This document shows, piece after piece, positions 1 to 9,005 of a stretch of DNA of 64,000 nucleotides. The notes beneath the pieces were generated by a model. It was not told the origin of the DNA and ran no database searches. It saw only the letters and a program-made list of their open reading frames with translations. The stretch comes from Hyphomonadaceae bacterium (lineage in GTDB: Bacteria; Pseudomonadota; Alphaproteobacteria; Caulobacterales; Aquidulcibacteraceae). The stretch covers positions 62,001 through 126,000 of the forward strand of contig WRPI01000005.1 of NCBI GenBank assembly GCA_009773395.1. Direction: 5' to 3'. The position numbers and the translations under genes are program-made. Positions within the stretch are counted from its first letter, which is position 1. The number at the start of each line of letters is the position of its first letter.

Positions 1-2
1 TT

Positions 3-359
3 ACTGGCTCACATGGGATTGAAATAGACCGTGCAGCACAAATAATTGGTTTTTCTAAGCACCAATTTTTACGCAATTCAAAGAAATATTTCGGTTTCGC
101 TCCGAAAATACTTTTGCGCAGGTCTCGTTTCTTAAAGTCGATACTCGCTGTTGCGTCGAACCCCACTGAAAATCCGATTACGCTCATCGATGAAGGATAT
201 TTTGACTATTCTCATTTTGTTAAAGACTGTCATTATTTTTTCCAAATGTCACCAAGCGAGTTTGTAAAATTAGATAAACCGATTGCGATGCTATCGATGA
301 AAGTTATGCAAAAATTGACCGGCAATCAGGTTCAAAGTCTCCAACAAATAAAGTTTTGA
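3..359 (+). CDS. AraC-family transcriptional regulator, C-terminal part (5' end outside window)
   Basis: The frame is open from base 3, so the gene begins before the window; the first in-window ATG at 114 is internal. The visible part looks like the second half of an AraC-type DNA-binding domain: a helix containing AAQIIGFSKHQFLR, then the YFGFAPKILLRR segment, then GYFDYSHFVKDCHYFFQMSP, which matches the usual second HTH of this family (G[YF].D.SHF...F....G.SP). The target is unknown because the N-terminal sensor domain is missing. The family call is fairly safe; the function is not known. Confidence 0.75.
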   Translation, partial: TGSHGIEIDRAAQIIGFSKHQFLRNSKKYFGFAPKILLRRSRFLKSILAVASNPTENPITLIDEGYFDYSHFVKDCHYFFQMSPSEFVKLDKPIAMLSMKVMQKLTGNQVQSLQQIKF

Positions 360-562
360 TTAGCTTTCGCCGCTCTAACCTGCTATTTTTTTACAATCCC
401 ACCCGACGATTTCCTTTATTGTTGAAATAGTCAGGATATCGGCTTCTCAAGGTTTCGAACATTAGAACGCTCTAAACCCACGTCGTTCAGTCGCGCCGAA
501 TCCTCTTTGCCAGCTTACTCAATCGATTAAGTAGTGCGCAAGGCAATAAAAAGGGGAGAAAA

Positions 563-1363
563 ATGAAATTAAGAATGTATTTTCCGTATCTAGCAATAGT
601 CAGTAGTTTTGCCGTATTGCCTAATGTGTCGCTGGCGCAGACCATATCAGGAAGTCCAGCAATTGCTTCCTATTATTCGCACGGTATGTGCCTTGATGCG
701 CGTCAGTCCGATGGTCAGATTCTGTCTTACTCATGCCATGGCGGCTGGAATCAGGCTTTTCGTTTTGCCTCAGGTAGTTATGGGATGATTACCCTGCCAA
801 ATAATTATTGCTTGACCAGCGGGTCTGGGGCGGGGCCTTTATATGCTGCTCGATGCACTGGTTCTGCTAGTCAAAAATGGGGTTTTGTGTCGGACGGAAG
901 TCTGCGCAATGAGCTCGGTTATTGTGCAGATATCGAACGCGGCGACCGTAGTTCTGGTGCGCGCGTTTTGGGGTGGCAATGTTCAGGATCGGGCAATCAA
1001 AAATGGTATCCTGCTGTCACATCTGCGTCTGCCAATGTTGGGCTTACTGTGGCTTCGCGCTTATCGGCCAATCGCAACAGCATTCAAGTCCTCGTCAATT
1101 CGAGTGGTTTTAGTGGTGGAAATATAGTTGCAGCGGGCGGCGGAAATATTGTCGCTGCAGGCGGCGGCAATATTGTCGCTGCTGGTGGTGGAAATATCGT
1201 CGCTGGCGGCGCAGGAAACCTTCTTTCCAGCGGTTATAGTTCACTTATTGGACAAGATGGAGCCAGCATCGTAGCTGCGGGAGGCGGTAATGTTTTGCCG
1301 CGTAACTGGAACTTCTTTTCAGGTAACGGAGCAGGAATTGTCGCCGCAGGGGGTGGCAACTAG
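563..1363 (+). CDS. Secreted ricin-B-type lectin with GGGN-repeat tail
   Basis: 266 aa, preceded by a good ribosome binding site (AGGGGAG). Residues 1-26 form a Sec signal peptide ending SLAQ. Residues about 30-150 form a ricin-type beta-trefoil with three Q-x-W-like repeats (Q64-x-F, Q104-K-W, Q146-K-W), a carbohydrate-binding fold. Residues about 185-266 are a low-complexity tail built on IVAAGGGN: three consecutive exact copies, one variant (IVAGGAGN), and two more copies separated by spacers, the last ending exactly at the stop codon. The protein is probably extracellular or surface-associated. Sugar binding is a family inference and the role of the tail is unknown. Nothing in the neighbouring ddl-fts genes suggests a functional link. 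Confidence 0.8.
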   Translation: MKLRMYFPYLAIVSSFAVLPNVSLAQTISGSPAIASYYSHGMCLDARQSDGQILSYSCHGGWNQAFRFASGSYGMITLPNNYCLTSGSGAGPLYAARCTGSASQKWGFVSDGSLRNELGYCADIERGDRSSGARVLGWQCSGSGNQKWYPAVTSASANVGLTVASRLSANRNSIQVLVNSSGFSGGNIVAAGGGNIVAAGGGNIVAAGGGNIVAGGAGNLLSSGYSSLIGQDGASIVAAGGGNVLPRNWNFFSGNGAGIVAAGGGN

Positions 1364-1492
1364 CTTGGAATGGCGAATTTGAAAAGCCACATCAGTAAAA
1401 TGTCGAGTTTATTGCACTCATTTTAACTACCGATTCACCTTAATCATTCATAGCTGATTATTCAAAATAAATTTGGGTTAAGGGTTTTAAGA

Positions 1493-2410
1493 ATGAAGGG
1501 CGTAAGGGTTGCGGTATTGATGGGCGGATGGTCTGCCGAGCGCCCAGTATCCTTGGTTTCTGGCGCCGCCTGTGCTGCCGCTTGCCGCAATTTGGGCGCC
1601 GATGTCGTCGAAATTGACGTCAGCCGTGATATTGCCAACCAATTATCTGCGACGGCTCCCGACATCGCTTTCAACGCATTGCATGGCCCTTGGGGTGAAG
1701 ATGGCCATATCCAAAGCGTGCTTGAAATCGCCAATATACCTTATACTCATTCGGGCGTCTTGGCATCGGCTTTGGCAATGGACAAAGCCAAAGCAAAAAT
1801 AATAATGGCAGCAGTCGGGCTTGATGTTCCACAAGGCAAATTGATGGATAGGCAGACTGCCGCCAAATCCCACCCAATGCCGCTTCCATATGTAGTTAAA
1901 CCCAACGCAGATGGCTCCTCATTTGGTGTATTCATTGTGCGTGAAGGCGCAAATCGCCCGCCAGAGCAATTATTGGATGCTGATTGGCGCAGTGGCGAAC
2001 AAGTTCTAATCGAAGAATTTATTGCGGGCCGTGAATTAACTTGCGCAGTCATGGGTGACAAAGCACTGGCGGTCACAGAAATAATCACTGGCCATGAATT
2101 TTACGATTATGATGCCAAATATGCGTCTGGCGGTTCAAGCCACGTCCTTAACCCCGATGATTTGCCAAGTGATATCGTGGCCCGTGTCAAACATGACGCT
2201 TTATTGGCGCATAACATCATTGGTTGTCGCGGCGTTACGCGCACTGATTTTCGTTATGACCCCAAAACTGGGCGATTAGTTGTGTTGGAAATAAACACCC
2301 AACCGGGAATGACGCCAACTTCATTGGCACCCGAACAGGCCGCTGCAAATGGCATTTCGTTTGATAATTTTGTGCTTTGGATGTTGAAGGATGCGTCATG
2401 CCAGCGGTAA
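1493..2410 (+). CDS. ddl: D-alanine--D-alanine ligase
   Basis: 305 aa, the normal length for the ATP-grasp D-Ala-D-Ala ligase that makes the dipeptide of the peptidoglycan precursor in the cytoplasm. Visible signatures are the N-terminal [12 protein letters not shown] glycine loop, [12 protein letters not shown], the [16 protein letters not shown] central motif, and the metal/ATP-binding [13 protein letters not shown] near residues 266-279. The ATG follows AAGGGTTTTAAGA. The gene overlaps ftsQ by 13 bp, so the two are very likely cotranscribed, as in the dcw cluster of many bacteria. murB, which often precedes ddl, is not upstream here. Confidence 0.97.
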   Translation: MKGVRVAVLMGGWSAERPVSLVSGAACAAACRNLGADVVEIDVSRDIANQLSATAPDIAFNALHGPWGEDGHIQSVLEIANIPYTHSGVLASALAMDKAKAKIIMAAVGLDVPQGKLMDRQTAAKSHPMPLPYVVKPNADGSSFGVFIVREGANRPPEQLLDADWRSGEQVLIEEFIAGRELTCAVMGDKALAVTEIITGHEFYDYDAKYASGGSSHVLNPDDLPSDIVARVKHDALLAHNIIGCRGVTRTDFRYDPKTGRLVVLEINTQPGMTPTSLAPEQAAANGISFDNFVLWMLKDASCQR

Positions 2411-3333
2411 GACAGAGACGTAATTACAAATCCGCCCCTGCGCGCCGCGCGCCGCAAGTTCGCGCGCCGCAAAGACGTAAAACCCAAAGCGGTTGGTCAA
2501 TGAAGCTGGGTGCCTGGGCCCACGCAAGATTGCGCGAAGCACAATATGACAGTCTATCACGCCGAGTTTTGCAGGGCGTCTCGCTTTTTGTAATTGCTGC
2601 AATATTTCTGACAATTGCGGCTGCTGTTGGTTTAATCGATGACGCAGGTAGGGCAGTTTCTAATACCGCTGCAACCATCACGCGCGGCGCAGGTCTTGCG
2701 GTTAAAAATGTTGAAATCGTCGCGATGAATGAGCGAACAATGACCAATGTTCAAAAAGCAGAGGTCGAGGCTATAGCTGGTATTATTCCGCAAGATATTA
2801 TGTTCAGCGTTTCGCCAAAAACAATTCGCAATCGGGTTATGGACTTGCCTTGGGTCGAATCGGTCGTCGTGCGCAGATTGTGGCCAGACCATATCCAAAT
2901 TCTGGTAACGCCAAGGGCGGCAAATGCTTTGTGGCAAGAAGGCGGGAAACTTAGTTATATTGATGCTTCGGGGAAAAAATTAGGGCCAGCCGATGCAACA
3001 AAAGTTACAGGCTTGCCATTGGTAATAGGGGCAAATGCCGCGGCCCAAGCGCCGAAAATGTTTGAAGCATTAAGCACGAGGCGCGCAATTGCTGCCCGCA
3101 CTTATGCTTTAGAACGAATTGGTTCACGGCGTTGGAATATACGTCTAAGAACTGGATCCGAAATTTTATTGCCAGAGCAAGATGTCGAAATTGCTTTGGA
3201 CAATTTAGAAAATCTTCAAGCGCGTTATCGCTTGTTGGACAGAAACTTCACACGCCTTGATGTCAGAAGACCGGGCTTTTTACTTATCCGTCCTAGTGCA
3301 GAAATCACAGTGACGGCACCGCAGAGTGTTTAG
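2398..3333 (+). CDS. ftsQ: Cell division protein FtsQ
   Basis: I place the start at ATG 2398 (MPAVRQRRN) inside the end of ddl; an in-frame ATG at 2377 is also possible. The product has 311 aa: a basic, Arg/Pro-rich cytoplasmic tail (1-58), one membrane segment (about 61-80), and a periplasmic part with a POTRA-like stretch ([21 protein letters not shown] to about [19 protein letters not shown]), then the FtsQ beta domain. FtsQ is a bitopic divisome protein that links FtsB/FtsL and regulates septal synthesis. The position between ddl and ftsA supports the call. Confidence 0.93.
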   Translation: MPAVRQRRNYKSAPARRAPQVRAPQRRKTQSGWSMKLGAWAHARLREAQYDSLSRRVLQGVSLFVIAAIFLTIAAAVGLIDDAGRAVSNTAATITRGAGLAVKNVEIVAMNERTMTNVQKAEVEAIAGIIPQDIMFSVSPKTIRNRVMDLPWVESVVVRRLWPDHIQILVTPRAANALWQEGGKLSYIDASGKKLGPADATKVTGLPLVIGANAAAQAPKMFEALSTRRAIAARTYALERIGSRRWNIRLRTGSEILLPEQDVEIALDNLENLQARYRLLDRNFTRLDVRRPGFLLIRPSAEITVTAPQSV

Positions 3334-3396
3334 CGAACCAAAAAGCTAGGGACTTTAAGTGTCAATAATTTTGTATTTCAGGCTGGGTAAATAAGA

Positions 3397-4686
3397 ATGT
3401 CATCATTGGATCAGCGTATTAAGGCTGCTGCTCGCGAACCTATTGTATTGTCACCACTTGTGGCCGCTTTGGATATTGGTGCCGCAAAAATCACTTGCTT
3501 TATTGCGCGTTCATCGCAGGGCCCTGGGCCGTTGAAAATATTGGGTGTTGGTTTGCAGCCTTCACGCGGGGTAAGAAATGGCGTGATCACCGACCTTGAA
3601 AGCGTCGAAAAATCCATACGCGCCGCATTTGATCAAGCCGAAAGCATGGCAGGTGGGGCAGCTTCCGAAGTTGTAGTTTCGATTTCAGGTTTTGGTCTAA
3701 AAACTGAAAAACTAGTCGGTGAAATTACTGTGCCCTTGGGTGAAATTGGCACAAAGGATAAACGGCGTGTGGTTAGTTCAGCTTTAAATACCAAACGCTA
3801 TGAAGGGCGGACAATTCTTCATGCCACGCCATGTTATTTCAAATTGGACGGGCAGTTGGTCGCAGATCCTCTCGGTATGCTAGGCCGACGCCTTGAAGTT
3901 GGCGTTACCATTGTAACTGCGCCAACTCCTATCTGGCGCAACAGCGTCTTATGTGTTGAACGGACAAATCGTCATGTGGCTGGCGTAGTTGCCGCCCCAT
4001 ATGCGTCTTCATTGGCTTCGTTGGCTGAAGACGAACTTGAAAGCGGTTCGCTTTTGGTGGAAATGGGCGCGCGTTCGACTACTGCGGCCTTGTTTCAAGC
4101 TAGTTCGCTTATTCATGTTGATGCCGTGCCAATTGGTTCAGATCACATAACCCAAGACATTGCCCATTGTTTCGGAACTTCAAACCATGCGGCAGAGCGT
4201 CTTAAAGTGGTCCATGGCAGTGCGATTGCGAATTTGAATGAAGAAGAACAAATGATTGACGCGCCAAGATTTGGTGACGATGGCAATTTGGTTTCATCGC
4301 GCTCGCCACGCTCATTCTTGACCGGTATTGTAAGGCCAAGAGTGGAAGAAACTTTGGAACTATTGCGCGATCGATTATATGCCCAAGGAATAGAGCGCGC
4401 GGGCTATGGCCGTAGGATTGTGCTTACCGGCGGCGGCGCGCAACTAAATGGTGTTCGTGAACTCGCGGCAAGGGTTTTTGAAGGCCATGTCAGAATTGGC
4501 CGCCCACAACGCTATTCAGGGCTTGGTGATGCAGTCGCAGGGCCCGGCTATGCAGTGTGTGCTGGATTGTTGCGCTGGGGCATAGAGCGCCCTAGCGATT
4601 TGACCAAGCTCGCAACCGCAACACAAGAGCACCATAACCACCCCGTTAGCAAAGCTGTCAACTGGTTCAAAGAAGTTTTTTGGTAG
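3397..4686 (+). CDS. ftsA: Cell division protein FtsA
   Basis: 429 aa actin-like ATPase that anchors FtsZ to the membrane. Visible are the phosphate-1 motif AALDIGAAKITCFIA (residues about 23-37), the SHS2 insertion region (ISGFGLKTEKLVGEI), and a phosphate-2/adenosine region with IVLTGGGAQLNG (about 345-356). The last residues (VSKAVNWFKEVFW) form the amphipathic helix expected for membrane targeting. It is about 60 bp downstream of ftsQ on the same strand. The usual next gene, ftsZ, is absent: the following 450 bp are noncoding and the next genes are unrelated. Confidence 0.95.
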   Translation: MSSLDQRIKAAAREPIVLSPLVAALDIGAAKITCFIARSSQGPGPLKILGVGLQPSRGVRNGVITDLESVEKSIRAAFDQAESMAGGAASEVVVSISGFGLKTEKLVGEITVPLGEIGTKDKRRVVSSALNTKRYEGRTILHATPCYFKLDGQLVADPLGMLGRRLEVGVTIVTAPTPIWRNSVLCVERTNRHVAGVVAAPYASSLASLAEDELESGSLLVEMGARSTTAALFQASSLIHVDAVPIGSDHITQDIAHCFGTSNHAAERLKVVHGSAIANLNEEEQMIDAPRFGDDGNLVSSRSPRSFLTGIVRPRVEETLELLRDRLYAQGIERAGYGRRIVLTGGGAQLNGVRELAARVFEGHVRIGRPQRYSGLGDAVAGPGYAVCAGLLRWGIERPSDLTKLATATQEHHNHPVSKAVNWFKEVFW

Positions 4687-5140
4687 CGCTACCAACGCTT
4701 ATTTCACAGGGGTAACCCCAAAATCTACATCCAGCAAAACGAGCGCGAATCAATTTTTGTGCGCCTGCGAAGGTAATTTTCGACAAAATACAGTAAATTG
4801 CAAAAATGCATAGCGGCTATGCATCGCAGGAAATGGGATGTAACCTGAACCAATGTTCAGTAATTTTCAATTGTGACAGTTTGATGAATGCGCAAAAACG
4901 TGAAATGCTAGAATAATATTGCGACATCGGTCGAAAATTACGCCAATATTGGTAAATAATGATTGTCAAGTGGCAATCGCGAATTATTTTGTCGCGGTGC
5001 GACATATTAGAAAATCCAAAAAAAAGACTTGAATCTTGTTTGTAATTGTCGTTTAAGCGCGCCTCTGTTTCACTGACCGCAAATAGCGGCAAAATAATAT
5101 ATTAGAAGCAAGAAATTTATACAGGATATAAGAGGATAAA
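4687..5140. other. 454-bp intergenic region after ftsA
   Basis: No credible gene is seen: reading frames here are short and unlike known proteins, and there is no ftsZ remnant I can recognise. It contains one perfect short palindrome (4806-4824) and, at its right end, the ribosome binding site AGAGGAT for the small gene at 5141. The composition is more AT-rich than the flanking genes. It may carry the promoter of the 5141 gene, but I see no clear -35/-10 pair. Confidence 0.5.
4806..4824. promoter_or_regulatory. Perfect 9-bp inverted repeat, operator-like
   Basis: The sequence ATGCATAGC-G-GCTATGCAT is a perfect dyad with a one-base centre, in the noncoding region between ftsA and the small gene at 5141. 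There is no T-tract, so it is not a typical terminator. It looks like a site for a dimeric DNA-binding protein, but no regulator can be assigned. Confidence 0.35.
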
Positions 5141-5344
5141 ATGGAAGGTGATTTTTGCACAAGCGAGGGCGCGCGTCGCTTAAAGACCAAAATTCAAGAA
5201 TATTGGCGTGACCGCGGTTATGACGTTTCAGTTGAATTGGTCGATGAAGGATTTGTTCCGGCAATGCGCTCTGGTCGTACAGATGTGCGTTCAGACATGA
5301 TCAATGGTCTGCCAAGAAGGCGCGCTGCGACTGAGCAGGCGTAA
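5141..5344 (+). CDS. Small conserved alphaproteobacterial protein (67 aa), function unknown
   Basis: 67 aa with a strong Shine-Dalgarno (AGAGGAT, 4 nt spacer). It contains EGARRLKTKIQEYWRDRGYD and VELVDEGFVPAMRSGRTDVRS, and ends in NGLPRRRAA. I recognise this only as a short hypothetical protein of the kind found in Caulobacterales-type genomes; no catalytic motif, signal peptide or membrane segment is visible. It is probably cytoplasmic. It stands alone, convergent with gph, whose stop lies only 2 bp away. Confidence 0.75.
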   Translation: MEGDFCTSEGARRLKTKIQEYWRDRGYDVSVELVDEGFVPAMRSGRTDVRSDMINGLPRRRAATEQA

Positions 5345-5346
5345 TT

Positions 5347-6027
5347 CTAGTGGTTCAGTTTTAATACTGCAATAACTAGCTCTAATAGTTCATCATAATG
5401 ATCAAAAAAGGCGTCGGCACCAAGGTCCGGCGCCTTTGTCATTGTATAGCCAAATGATGTAACAATAACTGGCACCGATGCATTTTGCGCGGCCAAAACA
5501 TCGTTTTCGCTGTCACCGATAAGGATTGCGCGCGCAACATCGCCGCCACAGCCCTGGATTGCGGTGATTAAATGTAAAGGGTCTGGTTTGGTCTTGGGCG
5601 TAGATTCTGGGCCATAAACGCCGTGAAAATAATCCAAAAGCTCAAGCTCTTGCAAAACCAATTGCGCCAAATGCGTGGGTTTATTGGTGCAAATAACCAA
5701 TTTTGCGCCCATTTCCTTCAGCGCAATCATGGCTTCTCGCGCACCTTCATAGGCACGGGAGCTTATAGCAATGCCTTTGCGATAAGTTTCAAGGAAAATT
5801 GGTAAGAGCCTAGCCATTTCTTCATCGTCAATTTGACGATTACTTATGGCGGCGGCACGTTCCACTGAAACCCGAGCTCCGCGACCGACGATTTTGCGCA
5901 TATCGGCAACATCGACATGTGCAAGGCCCAATATATCCATAATTTCGTTAGTTGCCCGCACTAAGTCCGGCGCAGTGTCAACTAATGTTCCGTCCAAATC
6001 GAACGCAATTGTATAGCCTTGAAGCAT
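5347..6027 (-). CDS. gph: Phosphoglycolate phosphatase (HAD superfamily)
   Basis: 226 aa, the usual length. HAD motif I is FDLDGTLVDT (residues 9-18, nucleophile D), motif II is VICTNKP (about 115-121), a Lys follows in the PKTKPDP region, and motif III is LIGDSENDVLAA. The protein dephosphorylates 2-phosphoglycolate, a product of DNA repair and oxygenase activity, in the cytoplasm. It is divergent from glmU, and the 219 bp between them carries a long hairpin repeat. Other small HAD phosphatases are possible, but the motif set and the gph-glmU neighbourhood favour Gph. Confidence 0.85.
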   Translation of the reverse strand: MLQGYTIAFDLDGTLVDTAPDLVRATNEIMDILGLAHVDVADMRKIVGRGARVSVERAAAISNRQIDDEEMARLLPIFLETYRKGIAISSRAYEGAREAMIALKEMGAKLVICTNKPTHLAQLVLQELELLDYFHGVYGPESTPKTKPDPLHLITAIQGCGGDVARAILIGDSENDVLAAQNASVPVIVTSFGYTMTKAPDLGADAFFDHYDELLELVIAVLKLNH

Positions 6028-6042
6028 GTTTTGCCCTTAGCG

Positions 6043-6141
6043 CATTGCGTTTAAGTTGTTAAGACTTAATAAGCGAAAATGCGCGACCAAGAAAGAAACT
6101 AGCGCAAGCGTTTAGTGATAACTAAACGCAAACTGCGCTAG
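6043..6141 (+). repeat. Dispersed 99-bp hairpin repeat, copy 1
   Basis: Begins CATTGCGTTTAAGTTG, continues through GCGCGACCAAG and ends in a long inverted repeat: outer arms CTAGCGCA (6099-6106) and TGCGCTAG (6134-6141), inner arms GCGTTTAGT and ACTAAACGC around GATA. A copy of the same length lies on the other strand at 25240-25338, with most bases conserved, and a partial copy lies at 9700-9775. It sits between the divergent gph and glmU genes, so it probably overlaps their promoter region. Confidence 0.8.
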
Positions 6142-6246
6142 CGAATGAATTTGAAATCCTCTTTTCAACATTTTGCGCAATGAAGCTAGCGATTATTCAG
6201 TGATGGCGATATAGAGTGTGTAATGATTCAATGATGGAACTCAAAA

Positions 6247-7614
6247 TTGACCAAAACTAAAACCAAAAGAGCGGCCGTGATCCTTGCTGCGGGGCAGGGA
6301 ACACGCATGAAGTCTTCCCTTTCCAAAGTCCTTCACAAAGTTGCAGGGCGCGCAATGCTCGATTGGGTGATAGATTTGGCTAAAAATCTTGATTGCGAAA
6401 AAATAATTGTCGTAACCGGCGCGCATAACCAAGACGCAACTGCCAAAGTGATTGCGCAATTGGGCGAAGCTGCCCACGCACTGCAAGATCCGCCGCTCGG
6501 CACTGGGCATGCGGTATTATGCGCCAAAACTGCGCTTGCGGGCTTTGATGGCAATGTGATTGTGCTTTATGCCGACACGCCATTGATAACGCATGAAACC
6601 GCGTCTTTGGCATTTCAAGCGCTTGAAAATGGTGCAAGTGTCGCGGTTTTAGGGTTTGAAGCCAAAGAAGCTGGTTCCTATGGTCGCCTGATTGAAAACC
6701 AAAATGGTGACTTATTGGAAATTATCGAAGCCAAAGAGGCCAGCGCAGGCCAATTGGCGATAAATTTGTGCAACTCTGGCGTAATGGCGGCAAATTCGGC
6801 GAATTTATTTGCCCTTCTTGATAATGTAACTGACGACAATGCCAAAGGCGAATATTATTTAACCGACGTTGTTGGTTTGGCGGTTAAGTCGGGGCAAAAA
6901 TGCGTTGCGGTTCGTGGGTCTGAAACCGAAGTTTTAGGGGTCAATAGCCGCATCGAATTATCGGTCGCTGAACAGGTTTGGCAGCAAAAACGTCGTGAAG
7001 AAGCAATGCTTGCAGGCGTTACGTTAGTCGCACCCGAAACCGTATTTTTTGCTTTTGATACCGTGATAGAAAACGATGTAACCGTGGAACCAATTGTCGT
7101 GTTTGGCTCAGGCGTCACAATCGCCAGCGGCGCACACATAAAAGCATTTTCGCATATCGAAGGCGCAAATATTGCCCGTGGTGCGATAATTGGCCCATTT
7201 GCGAGATTACGGGCGGGTTCGGAAATCGGCGAAGGGGTTCATATTGGCAATTTCGTTGAAACCAAAAACGCCAAACTTGCCAATGGCGTGAAGGCCAATC
7301 ATTTGACTTATTTAGGCGACGTCACAATTGGCAAAAACACTAATATTGGGGCCGGCACGATAACTTGCAATTATGATGGTTATTTCAAATATCAAACCAA
7401 AATTGGTGAAAATGTATTGATTGGTTCTGACACAATGTTGGTTGCGCCAGTTGCAATTGGCGATTTCGCCATGACGGGATCGGGTTCCACCATAACCAAA
7501 GACGTGCCAAATGGGGCGTTATCACTCGAACGCGGGCCGCAAAAAACCATCGAAAATTGGGCCACCAAATTCCATGAAAAAAGCGCCAAAGCCAAAGCTG
7601 AGGCACGAAAATGA
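6247..7614 (+). CDS. glmU: Bifunctional GlcNAc-1-P uridyltransferase / glucosamine-1-P acetyltransferase
   Basis: 455 aa, full length. The N-terminal nucleotidyltransferase has AAVILAAGQGTRMKSSLSK (residues 9-27) and LYADTPLI; the C-terminal half is a left-handed beta-helix with hexapeptide repeats (IGPFARLRAGSEIGEGVHIGNF) and NIGAGTITCNYDG. It makes UDP-GlcNAc for peptidoglycan and lipopolysaccharide. The only start that keeps the nucleotide-binding loop is TTG at 6247, preceded by a weak GGA. It overlaps rpiA by ATGA, indicating translational coupling. Confidence 0.96.
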   Translation: MTKTKTKRAAVILAAGQGTRMKSSLSKVLHKVAGRAMLDWVIDLAKNLDCEKIIVVTGAHNQDATAKVIAQLGEAAHALQDPPLGTGHAVLCAKTALAGFDGNVIVLYADTPLITHETASLAFQALENGASVAVLGFEAKEAGSYGRLIENQNGDLLEIIEAKEASAGQLAINLCNSGVMAANSANLFALLDNVTDDNAKGEYYLTDVVGLAVKSGQKCVAVRGSETEVLGVNSRIELSVAEQVWQQKRREEAMLAGVTLVAPETVFFAFDTVIENDVTVEPIVVFGSGVTIASGAHIKAFSHIEGANIARGAIIGPFARLRAGSEIGEGVHIGNFVETKNAKLANGVKANHLTYLGDVTIGKNTNIGAGTITCNYDGYFKYQTKIGENVLIGSDTMLVAPVAIGDFAMTGSGSTITKDVPNGALSLERGPQKTIENWATKFHEKSAKAKAEARK

Positions 7615-8333
7615 GCGATAATAGCGATTTACAAAAAATCAAAGCTGCTGCTGCTGCGCTTGATTATGTGCAGGACGGCATGGTTTTGGGCTTGGGGACA
7701 GGCTCAACTGCCGCACATTTCGTAAGGCTTTTGGGCGATAAGGTGAAAAAGGGGTGCAAAATCCAAGGCGTGCCAACGTCTATTGCCACTCAAGAATTGG
7801 CGCTTTCATTGCAAATCCCATTACTTGATATTGAAAAAGTAACCCATATCGATGTGACTATAGACGGGGCGGACGAAGTGGATCCGCAATTGCGCCTGAT
7901 AAAAGGTGGCGGCGCGGCTTTATTGCGAGAAAAACTGATTGCCCATGCTTCGGCGCATATGGTGGTAATTGCCGATGAAGGCAAAATGGTCGATATTTTG
8001 GGCAAATTCCCGCTGCCGGTTGAAATTATTCAGTTTGGCGTGGCAATAACCGCGAATAAGATTTTTGAATGTTTGCGAGCCACTAATTGCGAGGGAACTG
8101 ATATCCAATTGCGCTATAAAAGCGATGGAACTACGCCTCTGGTTACAGATAATGGCAATTTTATCCTTGACTGCCATTGCATAATGATTCCCGACCCAAT
8201 TGGGCTTTGCGCGCAATTAAACGCTATACCGGGTGTCGTTGAAAATGGGATTTTCCCGATTTTCGCCAACACTAATCGCACTTTGGTTTTGGGGACTTCC
8301 GAAGGCGCAAAAGTGGTGGAATTGGTTAGTTAG
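7611..8333 (+). CDS. rpiA: Ribose-5-phosphate isomerase A
   Basis: 240 aa, cytoplasmic. Interconverts ribose-5-P and ribulose-5-P in the pentose phosphate pathway. Motifs: GLGTGSTAAHFV (about 27-38), DVTIDGADEVDPQ (about 80-92), IKGGGAALLREK and the GNFILDCH strand near the C-terminus. The ATG overlaps the glmU stop (ATGA), so the pair is one transcription unit. Its product feeds Prs (16404-17333), though the two genes are not linked. Confidence 0.95.
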   Translation: MSDNSDLQKIKAAAAALDYVQDGMVLGLGTGSTAAHFVRLLGDKVKKGCKIQGVPTSIATQELALSLQIPLLDIEKVTHIDVTIDGADEVDPQLRLIKGGGAALLREKLIAHASAHMVVIADEGKMVDILGKFPLPVEIIQFGVAITANKIFECLRATNCEGTDIQLRYKSDGTTPLVTDNGNFILDCHCIMIPDPIGLCAQLNAIPGVVENGIFPIFANTNRTLVLGTSEGAKVVELVS

Positions 8334-8349
8334 AGCGCCCTATGTTCAA
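8331..8349 (+). repeat. Possible solo end of the 47-kb inverted-repeat element
   Basis: TAGAGCGCCCTATGTTCAA at the rpiA stop matches 17 of 19 bases of the left end of the inverted-repeat element at 47051-47069. No second arm is visible nearby. A 12-base part of it also occurs inside ftsA (from about 4575) by codon content, so this may be chance. Confidence 0.25.
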
Positions 8350-8996
8350 CATTCATCACCAACGCTAATCAATTTTTCTGAATAATAACAAATAACCGAG
8401 CCATCAAAATCACAAAACTGGCCATCGCCTTCGCCAGAACAATTCCATGTTTGCGGTTTGACCCGCACACTATTCAGTTTGAAATTTCCCGAACTATATT
8501 GTTCGCACTCAACTTCACGTGCCTGCGCTTTGGCATTTTCAATTGCGTCATGTTTAGCGCTGGCAAAGTTGCGCGCTGGGCCGGTTTTGACCAAATATTG
8601 ATTCAAAAACCTCGTATAATGGGTGTCCATTTCGGCTTGCTTTTCTTCCCAATCAGCGTGTTCAACCAATTTGCGACCAGACAATCTCGCGGCCGCAACT
8701 TGGGCGTTTTTTCCGTTCGGGTATTTGGCTAAATATTGTTCAATGCCAGTGCATGATTTGGCCTCCGACGCTTCATACCAAGCCACGTCTTCGCGCGAAA
8801 AACTCAAGATTGACAGGTTTGTTGCTGCGCAAATTGGCTGAAACCAAGCCCTTGTGCAAAGATAATTTCGCGTGCCGCCGATATTCGCAAAAAAGGAAAT
8901 TATGAACATCACAAACAAAATAGCAGTGCCAACAAAAACGAATTGCCAATCAAATTTCTTCTTTTCTAAGTCAGGTATTTGATATTTATTGCTCAT
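8346..8996 (-). CDS. Membrane-anchored hypothetical protein with a short helical repeat
   Basis: 216 aa. One membrane segment (about 18-38, FVFVGTAILFVMFIISFFANI) gives a cytoplasmic N-terminus and periplasmic remainder. The stretch W..ASEAKSCTGIEQYLAKYPNG...AAARL resembles the helical unit often seen beside caspase-like and Sel1-like proteins (sets of W...... YL..YPNG.....A...L). The C-terminal third is Cys-rich (C-E-C, N-C-S, F-C-D, I-C-Y), which fits disulfides in the periplasm. No enzyme motif is seen. It is convergent with rpiA. Confidence 0.65.
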   Translation of the reverse strand: MSNKYQIPDLEKKKFDWQFVFVGTAILFVMFIISFFANIGGTRNYLCTRAWFQPICAATNLSILSFSREDVAWYEASEAKSCTGIEQYLAKYPNGKNAQVAAARLSGRKLVEHADWEEKQAEMDTHYTRFLNQYLVKTGPARNFASAKHDAIENAKAQAREVECEQYSSGNFKLNSVRVKPQTWNCSGEGDGQFCDFDGSVICYYSEKLISVGDEC

Positions 8997-9005
8997 TTTT
9001 TGCTT

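Noticed and set aside
1100-1363. Periodic repeats that might suggest a CRISPR array or tandem DNA repeat
   Set aside because: The period is in the protein (8-residue GGGN unit), codons vary, there are no spacers, and the frame is a secreted protein.
4570-4590. TAGAGCGCCCTA match to the 47-kb element end within ftsA
   Set aside because: It is coding, conserved as Glu-Arg-Pro codons, and only 12 bases long; chance match. This also weakens the match at 8331.
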